Assembly: GCA_035571835.1 (NCBI GenBank)
Contig: DATNBU010000045.1
Location: forward strand, 186,001 to 250,000
Origin: Candidatus Limnocylindrales bacterium
GTDB lineage: Bacteria > Desulfobacterota > Binatia > UBA1149 > CAITLU01
Direction: 5' to 3'
DNA: 64,000 bases
Positions 41,616 through 50,364 of the stretch are shown piece after piece (the first letter of the stretch is position 1; each line of letters starts with the position of its first letter). The notes under the pieces are model-generated. The model was not told the origin of the DNA and ran no database searches. It saw only the letters and a program-made list of their open reading frames with translations. The position numbers and the translations under genes were made by a program.

Positions 41616-41756
41616 GCGACCGAGCTTAAACCCGCAGCCGTTCGCGAAAAAGGTGCGAGCGCACGCATTTCATTCGAGTTCGGCCCGCTGCGCAGGCAGG
41701 TTAGCCGCAATCGGAAGTCTACGAGGCGTCACGGCGCGTCGTAAGGTCCCTCAAAC

Positions 41757-42500
41757 GTGGCACTCAAAGAGGAATTTGCGTCGTCGGGTGCATGGTTGTT
41801 CCGCTGGCGGAGCTACCTGCCGCTCGTGCTGCTGCCGCTGTTCGTCTACGGCCTCAGCGGCTTCGCGGAGAAAAGCGTCGACGAGAGCCTCGGCGAGCGC
41901 TTCGAAGTGTTCTGCATGCTGGTCTCGTTCGCGGGACTGCTCGTAAGAGCCGCGACCGTCGCGCAGACGCCGGCTCGCACCTCGGGCCGCAACACGCTCG
42001 AGCAGGTCGCCGACTCGATGAACACGACCGGCATGTATTCGATCGTCCGGCATCCGCTCTATCTCGGAAACTTCCTGATCTGGCTCGGCGTTGCGATGTT
42101 TACGCAGAGCATGCTCATCGTCCTCGTCTCGGTGCTCGCGTTCGCGCTCTACTACGAACGCATCATGTTCGCCGAAGAGAGGTTCCTGCGCTCGAAGTTC
42201 CGCGAGAAGTTCGACCGGTGGGCCGATCGCACGCCGGCGTTCCTGCCGGATCTGCGCCGCTGGAAGGCGTCGGCGATTCCGTTCTCGTGGAAGCTGGTGC
42301 TCCGGCGCGAGTACTCGGGCTTCTTCGCGATCGTCGTCACGTACACCGTGTTCCACGTGCTGCGCGGGTATTTCGAACGCGGATGGTTCCGGCTCGAGCC
42401 GGCGTGGGCGATGTTTCTGGCGTTCGGCGTCGCCGCTTACGTGGCGCTTCGCTCGGCAAAGAAACGCGAGCGGCGGGCGGCGGGAATGTCGCGGCTGTGA
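41757..42500 (+). CDS. Isoprenylcysteine-carboxyl/phospholipid methyltransferase-like membrane protein
   Basis: A 247-residue membrane protein with about five hydrophobic segments (LPLVLLPLFVYGLSGF, FCMLVSFAGLLVRAA, LIWLGVAMF, VLVSVLAFALYY, FFAIVVTYTVFHVL). The signature GMYSIVRHPLYLGNFLIWLG (about 91-110) is that of the ICMT/PEMT fold, where it binds SAM, followed by ERFLRSKFREKFDRWADR at the C-terminal edge. Leptospiral lipid A Kdo2 1-phosphate O-methyltransferase is the closest described type I know with this N-terminus; the target here is unproven. GTG start at 41757; no ATG occurs earlier in frame. Confidence 0.75.
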   Translation: MALKEEFASSGAWLFRWRSYLPLVLLPLFVYGLSGFAEKSVDESLGERFEVFCMLVSFAGLLVRAATVAQTPARTSGRNTLEQVADSMNTTGMYSIVRHPLYLGNFLIWLGVAMFTQSMLIVLVSVLAFALYYERIMFAEERFLRSKFREKFDRWADRTPAFLPDLRRWKASAIPFSWKLVLRREYSGFFAIVVTYTVFHVLRGYFERGWFRLEPAWAMFLAFGVAAYVALRSAKKRERRAAGMSRL

Positions 42501-42573
42501 TGCGGGCGGCTGCACCCGCATCGCGCTGATTCTACGGAGCGCCCTTCGCGCGCTCGACGGCAATCGTTCCGGG

Positions 42574-44790
42574 TTATCCTTGGGTGCGCACGCCCGACCA
42601 GTCATGCGCCTGTTCACCCGCGGCCGGTTTCACGTCGACGAGAAACCCCGTGAGATGCGCCATGCCGGAAACTTTCTCGATCCTCCCCGGCCCGTCCGGC
42701 GACAACAGGTTCACGTTCACGCCGCGCGTCTTGCTTGCCACGCTGAGACCGCTTGCAGCCTGATGTCCCCAGCCATGTGGCAGCGCTACGGTGCCCGGCA
42801 TCAGCTCCGGAAGCAGCTTGATCGGGACGCGCACTGTCGCCGTGTCGGTCGTGACGTCGGCGAGCGCTCCTTCTGCAATACCGGCCGCGCGCGCGTCGTC
42901 CGGATGCATGTAAAGGTAGTTCGTCACGCGGTCGGCTTCGACGAATTCGTCGAGGTTGTGAGTCCACGAGTTGTGCGTGGTCACGGCGCGGCGGGTGATG
43001 AGCTTGAGCTTGCCGGCATTGGCGAGCTCTTTGTCGAAATCGGCTTCGAGCTTTGCGGCCTGCTCGACGAGCACTGGCGGCGCGAGGTCGACGCGGTGGT
43101 CGGAGGTGATCACGCGTTTTCCGAGGAACGTCTCGGCCTGATGATCCGGACGGATGCGGCCGTGCGGCTCGCGCATGAGCTTGTTGAAGCCGCCCTGCTT
43201 CGTACCGCGCAGGATGAGCGACAGGATCGCCTTCTGCGGAACGGAGGGTTGCTGCTGGCGGCGTCCTGCCGAATGCAGCTTCTTCGAAAGCTCGAGCGCG
43301 GCCTGCACCGGCTTCGAGCCGAACAGCGACACTCCGCTCGCACGCGCGAGGTCGACGTAGATGGTCGCTTCGTCGCGCTGCTCACCTTCCGGCTCCGCGA
43401 CCCGGTCGGTCGCCTGCAGATACGGTTTCGACTGAAGCCCGAGCATCAGCGGAAAGATGAACGGAAGATCGGGACGCTGAAGCGGCGACGTGCACGGCAG
43501 GTTGTAATGCGCGAGCTCGCCGGTCTCGGTGCGGAAGATGTCGAGCGTGACCAGGAGCTCGAGCTTCTTGAATGCATCGCGAAGCCGGCCGCCGTTGGCC
43601 ATCGTCAGCAGCGGGTTGCCGCCGGTCACGAACAGTGCGCGCACCTGGCCGTTGCCGGGCGTTTCGATCTCCTCTGCGAGAATTCCCCCGGGCAGAGCAT
43701 CGTTGGTGGCGGTAAATCCGCCGACGCGCGACTTGTGATCGCTCAGCAGCGTTCCGGTCTTCTTGCCGAACGCGATGAAGTCGGTGACGCCCATGCCGAC
43801 GAGCGTGCCGCCGCGACGGTCGAGATTGCCGGACACGGCGTTGATGCACTCCTGGATCCAGAACGCGAGCGAGCCGTTGCCGCCCATGTTGACGCCGGTC
43901 GACGAGTACATCGCTGCACCGTTAGCGTTGCGGTACGCGGCGACCATCTCGCGAAGCTTGTCGGCAGGAATCTGCGTGACTTCGGCGGTGCGCTCGGGCG
44001 TCCACGGCGCGCAGAGCTGTTCGAGCTCGCCCATGCCGCGCATGTGCTGCGCGACGCGGTCGCGGCTGACGCCGCCTGTCGCAATCAGCTCGCGCAGGAA
44101 CGACAGGAAGTAGAACACGTCGGTACCCGGGCGGATGAATACGTGTTCGCCGGCCACTTTTGCGGTTTCGGTGCGCCGCGGATCGACGATGTAGATCTTC
44201 GCACCGCGCGCCTCGAGATCGCGCAGGCGCTTGATGGGATTGGAAACCTGAAGAAAGCTCCACTTCGAAATGGCCGGATTCGCTCCGGTGATGATCAGGC
44301 ATTCGGTGTGGTCGAGGTCGGGGAACGGCTGCGTGAACGGAAAGCCGTACACCTGGCGGGACACGGCGAACTTGTTCGCACAGTCCTGCGTTGCCGACGA
44401 ATACATGCTCTTGCTGCCGAGCCCCGTCATGAAGCCCTGCGCGAACGCGGGATGCAGTACGCCGAAACCGGCGGCGGTGCCCACGTACATGGCGATCGAG
44501 TTCGGCCCGGTGTCGCCGCGAATGGCCTTGACCTTCGCACCGATCTCGTAGTTCGCCTGCTCCCACGAGATGCGCTGCCAGCGGCTGCCGATGCGCTTCA
44601 TCGGATACTTCAGCCGGTCGGGCGAGTCGTACATGCGGTGCTGCTTGAGCCCCTTCGCGCACGCGAAGCCGCCGGTGACGATGTGCGCGGTATCGGGACG
44701 GATGTCGGTGACCCGTCCGTCCTCGACATCCACTTCGAGGCCGCACAGCGCTTCGCAGATGCGGCAGAACGTCTGGCGGGTCTCCTTCAT
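42574..44790 (-). CDS. Molybdopterin-dependent oxidoreductase (DMSO reductase superfamily)
   Basis: A 738-residue cytoplasmic enzyme with no Tat signal. The [4Fe-4S] site is CRICEALC ... CAKG (Cys9, Cys12, Cys16, Cys44). The molybdenum site region SSATQDCANKFAVSRQ offers Cys as ligand. LIITGANPAISKWSF, IYIVDPRRTETAKVA and GNLDRRGGTLVG bind the cofactor, and the C-terminal barrel has HGWGHQAASGLS. It belongs to a group of stand-alone FdhA/NarB-like proteins of unknown substrate. It is followed upstream by hisI with a gap of 21 bp on the same strand. It differs clearly from NasA at 15-17.5 kb. Confidence 0.88.
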   Translation of the reverse strand: MKETRQTFCRICEALCGLEVDVEDGRVTDIRPDTAHIVTGGFACAKGLKQHRMYDSPDRLKYPMKRIGSRWQRISWEQANYEIGAKVKAIRGDTGPNSIAMYVGTAAGFGVLHPAFAQGFMTGLGSKSMYSSATQDCANKFAVSRQVYGFPFTQPFPDLDHTECLIITGANPAISKWSFLQVSNPIKRLRDLEARGAKIYIVDPRRTETAKVAGEHVFIRPGTDVFYFLSFLRELIATGGVSRDRVAQHMRGMGELEQLCAPWTPERTAEVTQIPADKLREMVAAYRNANGAAMYSSTGVNMGGNGSLAFWIQECINAVSGNLDRRGGTLVGMGVTDFIAFGKKTGTLLSDHKSRVGGFTATNDALPGGILAEEIETPGNGQVRALFVTGGNPLLTMANGGRLRDAFKKLELLVTLDIFRTETGELAHYNLPCTSPLQRPDLPFIFPLMLGLQSKPYLQATDRVAEPEGEQRDEATIYVDLARASGVSLFGSKPVQAALELSKKLHSAGRRQQQPSVPQKAILSLILRGTKQGGFNKLMREPHGRIRPDHQAETFLGKRVITSDHRVDLAPPVLVEQAAKLEADFDKELANAGKLKLITRRAVTTHNSWTHNLDEFVEADRVTNYLYMHPDDARAAGIAEGALADVTTDTATVRVPIKLLPELMPGTVALPHGWGHQAASGLSVASKTRGVNVNLLSPDGPGRIEKVSGMAHLTGFLVDVKPAAGEQAHDWSGVRTQG

Positions 44791-44811
44791 CGGGCTCCTT
44801 TGCGCGAAGTG

Positions 44812-45249
44812 TCAGCGCATGCCGTCGAGGAACGCGGCCTGGTCGGCAGAATCGAGGCGCCGGTAGTAGCACGTCTCGCGCGTGTGTCCGCGCGAATCCT
44901 TTGTGTGGCAGCATCCGGTGCGCGTCGGGCGCACGATGTACAGCAGCGAGTTCTGCTCGCAGTTGATGCGCACGTCGACGAGCTCGAGCACGTCGCCCGA
45001 GGTTTCACCCTTGCGCCACAGCTCGTTGCGAGACGTCGACCACAGCACTGCGCGGCGCGTCTTCAGGGTCTCGGCAAGCGCCAGGTCGTTGGCGTACGCG
45101 ATGTACAGGACCTCTTTGGTATCGGCATGCTGAAGGACGACCGGCACGACGCGCTGCGGCTGCTCGCCCGCCGCGGCAATCTTGGCGAGCTTGTGAAAAT
45201 CCAGCGCGACGGTCGTTCCCTCTTCGAGTGCCTCGAGATCCTTCGACAT
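44812..45249 (-). CDS. hisI: Phosphoribosyl-AMP cyclohydrolase
   Basis: Third step of histidine synthesis: opens the adenine ring of PR-AMP. The protein has 145 residues and is the monofunctional form without the HisE pyrophosphatase. Diagnostic stretches are STSRNELWRKGETSG (about 71-85), zinc-binding DVRINCEQNSLL (Cys) and GCCHTKDSRGHTRETCYYR with the two further Cys. Zinc and magnesium sites are complete. GGAGG is 6 bases before the ATG. It stands away from other his genes and next to an unrelated Mo enzyme on the same strand. Part of its upstream region is duplicated (see 45250-45390). Confidence 0.93.
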   Translation of the reverse strand: MSKDLEALEEGTTVALDFHKLAKIAAAGEQPQRVVPVVLQHADTKEVLYIAYANDLALAETLKTRRAVLWSTSRNELWRKGETSGDVLELVDVRINCEQNSLLYIVRPTRTGCCHTKDSRGHTRETCYYRRLDSADQAAFLDGMR

Positions 45250-45578
45250 ACATGCCTCCGGGCGCCGTCTTAGCGGGAAGGGCGGCCGGAGTCATCCGCG
45301 GCATGATCGATGCCAGGCGAGGGCAATCACTGTACGTGCCCGCGGGCGCTGTCTTATCGAAAGGCGCCGCCGGGCCGGCCGGTTCGCCTGGGAGAAGATC
45401 TCGACGCAACACGTCGAGCATCGAGATCCTCTGTCGTCGTCATCGGCCTTGTGGGCACCGCGTCGGCGCTCGCTGCTGCGCTGATTCGTCGCTCAGCAAC
45501 TCCATTTCGCTGCGGACGGAACGGGACGAAGGCGCGTTCGCAATGGTCACAGTGGCGCATGAGTAGTAAGTAAGGCGG
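45250..45578. other. 329-bp gap between hisI and kinase operon, with partial duplication and hairpins
   Basis: Just upstream of hisI, GGGCGCCGTCTTA at 45260-45272 recurs as GGGCGCTGTCTTA at 45344-45356, each followed by a GGCGGCCGG-like stretch: a copy of the hisI leader displaced by about 84 bp. Further on are two mutually exclusive hairpins, CTCGACG/CGTCGAG (45400-45418) and GATCTCGA/TCGAGATC (45397-45428). No T-run follows either. The divergent promoters of hisI and the kinase operon must lie here, but I see no clear -35/-10 pair. Confidence 0.5.
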
Positions 45579-46994
45579 ATGAGTGCCGCCTTCTCCCGAG
45601 CAATTGCGATGCCGGCAACGCTTCGGCTCGCCGCGGCAGACGCCGATTCGTACCCGGACTCCGATGCCGTCCGCGCTTACATGCTCGTGCAGACAAGGGC
45701 GATACTTCTGTCTCGCGCGAGCGCCGTGGTCTGGACGATCCTTGCGGCGATCGTAATCTTTTCGGCTGCCAAGGCGTGGTTCGAACCTGCGACCGGATAT
45801 CTCTGGTACGGCCCCGCTCTCGCGCTCGCCCTGATACAGGTCGTGATGCTCGGCCTGCTTCGACAGCATGCGACAACCTCGCGGCTCGAAGGAGTCCTGC
45901 TTGCGGACACCTGCGCAGTGTGCGCGCTCATTGCGTGGCTTGGCATCGCTGCAGGGCGAACGACGGGCGCCGACTTCTTTCTCATTGGTCTGGCCATCAA
46001 TACGGCTGCAATCGTGCCGTGGGGGCCGCGTTCTCAGGCATGGCTGGCTATGGGCGCGGCCGCAGCAATCGTCGGCAACGCCTATGTTGTCAACGGAGCA
46101 CTGTTCGGTTCGCTGGATTTCCGAACCTTCGTTCCGGCCGTGGTGCTGATCGGCGCGTCGATCTACACGAGCTCGATGCTGGAGTCTGCGCGCCTGCGAA
46201 GTGCGCGCGCCGATCTGCTTCGTGAACGCGCCGAAGCAGAAACTCGCGAGCTCAATGCCACGCTCGAGCAACGCGTCGTCGATCGAACGGCCGAGCTGCG
46301 GGCGGCCAACCAGGAGCTCGAAGCATTCGCACATTCGGTATCGCACGATTTGCGCGCACCGCTGCGCGCGATGAACGGCCTGAGCCAGGCCCTGGTCGAA
46401 GACCACGCCGAGAGCCTGCACGAAGATGCCAGAGACTATCTGCAGCGGATCCGCGCGGAAGCGACTCGTCTCGGTGAGCTCATCGACGATCTGCTTCGGC
46501 TCTCGCGCGTGACGCGCACCGTCATGACGCGGTCCGACGTTGACTTGAGTGCGCTCGTGTCCGAGATCGCGGAGAGATTGCGGACTTCTCGACCGGACCG
46601 CGACGTAGTCTTCACGATCGCCGGCGGGCTGCATGAGCATTGCGATGGTCCGCTTGTCAGGGTGCTGCTCCAGAACGTTCTGGAGAATGCCTTCAAGTTC
46701 AGCCAGAAAACCCCGGTTGCCCGGATCGAATTCGGATGCGAGCAGCATGGTCGCGATCGGCGCTACTTCGTCAGGGATAACGGCGTCGGTTTCGAAATGA
46801 AGTTCGTCGACAAGGTCTTCGGCGCGTTCGAACGGCTGCACAGCTCCGCGGATTTCGAAGGCACCGGCATCGGGCTGGCAACGGCCGACCGGATCGTGCG
46901 ACGGCACGGTGGAATGATTTCGGCCGAAGGAGAGCCGGGCAAGGGCGCGACGATTCGCTTTACCCTGTGTCCGGCGCGGGAAGATCTCTCATGA
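45579..46994 (+). CDS. Membrane-bound sensor histidine kinase
   Basis: A 471-residue kinase. The N-terminal half has about six membrane segments (SAVVWTILAAIVIFSAA, GPALALALIQVVMLGL, LLADTCAVCALIAWLGIAAG, FLIGLAINTAAIVPW, WLAMGAAAAIVGNAYVV, VPAVVLIGASIYTS), then a coiled coil (ERAEAETRELNATLEQRVVDRTAELRAANQELEAF). The kinase core follows, with H-box SHDLRAPLR (His about 256), N-box QNVLENAFKFS, DNGVGFEMKFV and GTGIGLATADR. The C-terminal ATPase is of the phytochrome-like type. Its stop overlaps the start of the receiver gene downstream. Confidence 0.92.
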   Translation: MSAAFSRAIAMPATLRLAAADADSYPDSDAVRAYMLVQTRAILLSRASAVVWTILAAIVIFSAAKAWFEPATGYLWYGPALALALIQVVMLGLLRQHATTSRLEGVLLADTCAVCALIAWLGIAAGRTTGADFFLIGLAINTAAIVPWGPRSQAWLAMGAAAAIVGNAYVVNGALFGSLDFRTFVPAVVLIGASIYTSSMLESARLRSARADLLRERAEAETRELNATLEQRVVDRTAELRAANQELEAFAHSVSHDLRAPLRAMNGLSQALVEDHAESLHEDARDYLQRIRAEATRLGELIDDLLRLSRVTRTVMTRSDVDLSALVSEIAERLRTSRPDRDVVFTIAGGLHEHCDGPLVRVLLQNVLENAFKFSQKTPVARIEFGCEQHGRDRRYFVRDNGVGFEMKFVDKVFGAFERLHSSADFEGTGIGLATADRIVRRHGGMISAEGEPGKGATIRFTLCPAREDLS

Positions 46995-47431
46995 CAGAAC
47001 CTACCGTGCTTCTCGTCGAGGACGACCCCAATGACGAGCTGCTCACGATTCGGGCGCTCCGCAAGGAAAACATCGCGAATCACATCGTGGTCGTCCGCGA
47101 CGGTCAGGAGGCACTCGATTATCTTTTCGCTACCGGGGCCTACGCCGGCCGCAACCTGGCCGTACTGCCGCACGTGATGCTTCTCGATCTCAAATTGCCC
47201 AAGGTCAATGGTCTCGAAGTTCTTGCGCGCGTGCGCGGTGACGATCGGCTGAGCACGCTTCCGGTCGTAATTCTCACATCGTCGGCGATGGATCGCGACA
47301 TCGTCGAAGGTTATCGCCTCGGCGCCAACGGCTACGTTCAAAAACCGGTGGGTGCGGACGAGTTCCGCGACGCCGTGCAGAGACTCGGACTGTATTGGCT
47401 GCTGGTCAACAAAGTACCGGCAAGCTCGTGA
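46991..47431 (+). CDS. Single-domain response regulator (Rcp1-like)
   Basis: A 146-residue stand-alone receiver: VLLVEDDPNDELLT acidic pocket, phosphoacceptor Asp about 64 in VMLLDLKLPKVNG, TSS and KPVGADEF. The extra loop (ATGAYAGRNLAVLPH) is typical of Rcp1-type receivers that pair with phytochrome-like kinases. ATGA overlap with the kinase gene upstream; its TGA overlaps a GTG of the next gene. It has no output domain, so it probably shuttles phosphate or acts by protein contact. Confidence 0.92.
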   Translation: MTEPTVLLVEDDPNDELLTIRALRKENIANHIVVVRDGQEALDYLFATGAYAGRNLAVLPHVMLLDLKLPKVNGLEVLARVRGDDRLSTLPVVILTSSAMDRDIVEGYRLGANGYVQKPVGADEFRDAVQRLGLYWLLVNKVPASS

Positions 47432-47472
47432 AGCCGGCCTCGGCAGTCCGTCCGTCGAGCGCCGCCTCCAAT

Positions 47473-50364
47473 ATGCCGATCCCTTTAAGGCTGCTACTCA
47501 TCGAGGACAACGAATTCGATGCGGTCCTCATCTCCAAGGAACTCGCGCGAAACGGGTATGACGTTACCTGGGAACGGGTCGATACGGCGCAGGCACTCGC
47601 CGCCGCGCTGGAACGCCCCTGGGACCTGATTACCTGCGACTGGATCATGCCGCGCTTCGGTGCGCCGGCCGCCCTGGAAATCCTGCGGCAGCATGGCGTG
47701 GACTCGCCGATCATCGTTCTTTCCGGAGAGGTCGGCGAAGAGATGGCCGTGACCGCCATGAAGGCCGGAGCACACGATTTCGTGGGGAAGAACAACCTCG
47801 CGCGACTGGTTCCGGCCCTTCAGCGCGAGCTGCAGGAAGTCGAGATCCGGCGCGCACGCAAGCGCGAGGAGGCACTGCGCGACGAAGAAATTCGCAGGCT
47901 GGCGTTCCAGCATCAGTCTGTCGAGAACGCGCTTCGTGACACCGAGGAGCTCTATCGGCTGACCACCGAGAGCTCACGCGATCTCGTCACGATCATCAAC
48001 CTCCGCAACGAGATCCGTTTCATGAGCCCTTCGGTGTTCGCGCTGATGGGACGCAACGTGGAACAGGAGATGAATACCGCCGCTTTCGCCAACGTGCATC
48101 CCGACGACGTCGAGGAACTGATCGGACTGTGGGGTAAGGCTTTCACCGGCGAGACGGTCAGCTACTGCCACCGCGCACGTCATGAGGACGGAACCTGGAG
48201 GTGGCTCGAAGGCTGGGGCCGTCTCGTCGAGTTCCGCGGCGAGAAATGCGCGCTCGCCGTGTCGCGCGATGTAACCGAGCGCAAGCTCGCCGAAGAGGCC
48301 CTGCGTTTGAGCGAGGATCGCTACCGCGACCTCATCGAGAACGCCCACGATCTGATTTACGTGCACGACCTCCAGGGCAATTTCCTCTCCGTCAATCGGG
48401 CCGCCGAAATCGTCAGCGGATATTCGCGGGACGAGCTGCTGACGATGAACATCACCCAGATCGTCGCGCCGGAGCACATCGACCGCGGCCGCGAGATCCG
48501 GCGCTCGCAGATCGCCGGCGACGCGCCTTTCGAGTCAGAGATCGTGATCGTGACGAAAGACGGGCGGCGCGTAGCGCTCGAAGTCAGTCCGCGCCTGACC
48601 GAACGCGATGGTGTAAAGGCGCTGCAGGGCATCGCCCGCGACATCACCGACCGCAAGCGCGCGGAGGAACAGAGCCAGACCCATCTGCGCATGCTGCAGG
48701 GTATGGAGAAAATCGACCGCGTCATCCGCCTCGCCGACGACCCGGACGACATGATGGCCGATGTCCTCGACATGGTTCTGTCGCTCTTCCAATGCGACCG
48801 CGCGTGGCTCCTGCATCCGTGCGATCCGGATGCGGCCTCGTGGCGCGTTCCGATGGAGCGTTGCCGTCCTGAATATCCGGGAGCCTTTGATCGCGGGCAC
48901 GAGATCCCGATGCTTCCGGAGGCGCGCGCGGCATTTCGGGCGGCGCTCGATTGCGACGGCCCGGTCGTTTTCGACCAGCACTCCGGGCGCGAGATGCCCG
49001 CGCAGACCGCGCTCGAATTTTCGATCCGCTCCCAGGTGTTCCTCGCGGTTCATCCGAGACGAGGAAAGCCATGGCTTTTCGGGCTGCACCAGTGCTCGTA
49101 CGAACGCGCCTGGACGCCGGAAGAACTGACGCTCCTGACCGAAACGGGGCGGCGAATCGCCGACGGCCTGAGCAGCCTGATGTTTCTTCGCGAGCTCCGC
49201 AGCAGTGAGCAGCGCTACAGGGATCTGTTCGAGAACGCGCCCGACGTCATCTACCTGCACGACCTGTCGGGAAACTTTCTGAACATCAACCGGGCCGGAG
49301 AAAAGGTCACGGGTTATACCCGTGAAGAGCTGCTGTCGCTCAATCTCGTGCGCCTCGTCGCGCCCGAAGACTTCCCGCGCATGCGTGACCTGCTACGGGC
49401 GCAGATCTCCGGACAGGCGCCGGTGGTCGCAGAACTGGCGATCATCGCCAAGGATGGCCGCCGCGTGACACTCGAAGTCACGCCGCGACTGACGCATGTC
49501 GGCGAAGACCATGTCTGGGAAGGCATCGCGCACGACATCACCGACAGAAAAGCCGCCGAGGACCAGATCCGCGCGCTCAACGAGAGCCTCGAGCGTCGTG
49601 TCGCCGAGCGAACGAAGAACCTCGCCGCAATCAACCACGAGCTCGAGTCGTTCAGTGCATCGGTTTCGCACGACCTGCGGGGACCGCTTCGGATCATCAA
49701 TGGTTTCAGCCGCGCGCTGGAAGACGAATTCGCGCGCGTGCTCGAAGAACGAGGCCTTCAATATCTTCATCGTATTCGCAGCTCGGCGACGCGCATGGGC
49801 CAGCTCATCGACGACTTGCTGGGACTGTCACGCGTCACTACCGGCAAGCTGCAGTGGGAATCGGTCGACCTCAGTGCGATCGCGCGCGCGGTCGCCATCG
49901 AGCTGCAAAAACCCCACCCCGAGCGGCGCATCGACTGGCGCATTGCGTCGGGACTGGTCGGGTGCGGCGACGCCGGTCTGCTTCGGGTCGCGCTCGAGAA
50001 CCTGCTCGGCAATGCCTGGAAATACACGAGCAAGCACTCGAACGCGCGCATCGAGTTCGGCGTAATGCCGGGCGCCGAGTGCCTGGAACGCACGAGTGTC
50101 GATTCCGCTGTCGAGCCGGACGATCGCGTCTATTACATACGGGACGATGGTGCGGGCTTCGACATGAAGCTGGCAGACGAGCTGTTCAAGGCGTTCCGGC
50201 GGCTCCATTCCGAAGGGGAGTTCGAAGGCAGCGGAATCGGGCTCGCGACCGTCCAGCGGATCGTTCACTGCCATGGTGGTCGCATCTGGGCGGAAGCAGC
50301 TCCCGAGCAGGGAGCTTCGTTCTACTTCACCCTCGGCAAACCCGACACGGAGATCGAGTCTTAG
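47473..50364 (+). CDS. Receiver-PAS-PAS-GAF-PAS hybrid histidine kinase
   Basis: A 963-residue cytoplasmic sensor with no membrane segment. Domain order is an N-terminal receiver (LLLIEDNEFDAV, acceptor Asp in TCDWIMPRFG), coiled coil, PAS (about 165-280), PAS (about 295-415, ENAHDLIYVHDLQGNFLSVN), GAF-like (about 430-590), PAS (about 600-720, ENAPDVIYLHDLSGNFLNIN), then the kinase core with SHDLRGPLR, ENLLGNAWKYT, DDGAGFDMKLA and GSGIGLATVQR. Two of the PAS domains are near-copies. ATG 47473 fits the receiver start; GTG 47428 overlapping the previous stop is an alternative adding 15 residues. It is last in the three-gene operon. The ligand is unknown. Confidence 0.92.
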   Translation: MPIPLRLLLIEDNEFDAVLISKELARNGYDVTWERVDTAQALAAALERPWDLITCDWIMPRFGAPAALEILRQHGVDSPIIVLSGEVGEEMAVTAMKAGAHDFVGKNNLARLVPALQRELQEVEIRRARKREEALRDEEIRRLAFQHQSVENALRDTEELYRLTTESSRDLVTIINLRNEIRFMSPSVFALMGRNVEQEMNTAAFANVHPDDVEELIGLWGKAFTGETVSYCHRARHEDGTWRWLEGWGRLVEFRGEKCALAVSRDVTERKLAEEALRLSEDRYRDLIENAHDLIYVHDLQGNFLSVNRAAEIVSGYSRDELLTMNITQIVAPEHIDRGREIRRSQIAGDAPFESEIVIVTKDGRRVALEVSPRLTERDGVKALQGIARDITDRKRAEEQSQTHLRMLQGMEKIDRVIRLADDPDDMMADVLDMVLSLFQCDRAWLLHPCDPDAASWRVPMERCRPEYPGAFDRGHEIPMLPEARAAFRAALDCDGPVVFDQHSGREMPAQTALEFSIRSQVFLAVHPRRGKPWLFGLHQCSYERAWTPEELTLLTETGRRIADGLSSLMFLRELRSSEQRYRDLFENAPDVIYLHDLSGNFLNINRAGEKVTGYTREELLSLNLVRLVAPEDFPRMRDLLRAQISGQAPVVAELAIIAKDGRRVTLEVTPRLTHVGEDHVWEGIAHDITDRKAAEDQIRALNESLERRVAERTKNLAAINHELESFSASVSHDLRGPLRIINGFSRALEDEFARVLEERGLQYLHRIRSSATRMGQLIDDLLGLSRVTTGKLQWESVDLSAIARAVAIELQKPHPERRIDWRIASGLVGCGDAGLLRVALENLLGNAWKYTSKHSNARIEFGVMPGAECLERTSVDSAVEPDDRVYYIRDDGAGFDMKLADELFKAFRRLHSEGEFEGSGIGLATVQRIVHCHGGRIWAEAAPEQGASFYFTLGKPDTEIES

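Noticed and set aside
41106-41744. Plus-strand Gly/Val-rich frame with repeats opposite the helical repeat gene
   Set aside because: Its repeats mirror those of the minus-strand gene. The minus-strand reading has a signal peptide, a sensible end and amphipathic pattern, so it is preferred, but the choice is not certain.
42091-45273. 1060-codon plus-strand frame across the Mo enzyme and hisI
   Set aside because: Opposite two genes with complete cofactor and metal motifs; composition typical of an antisense GC-rich frame.
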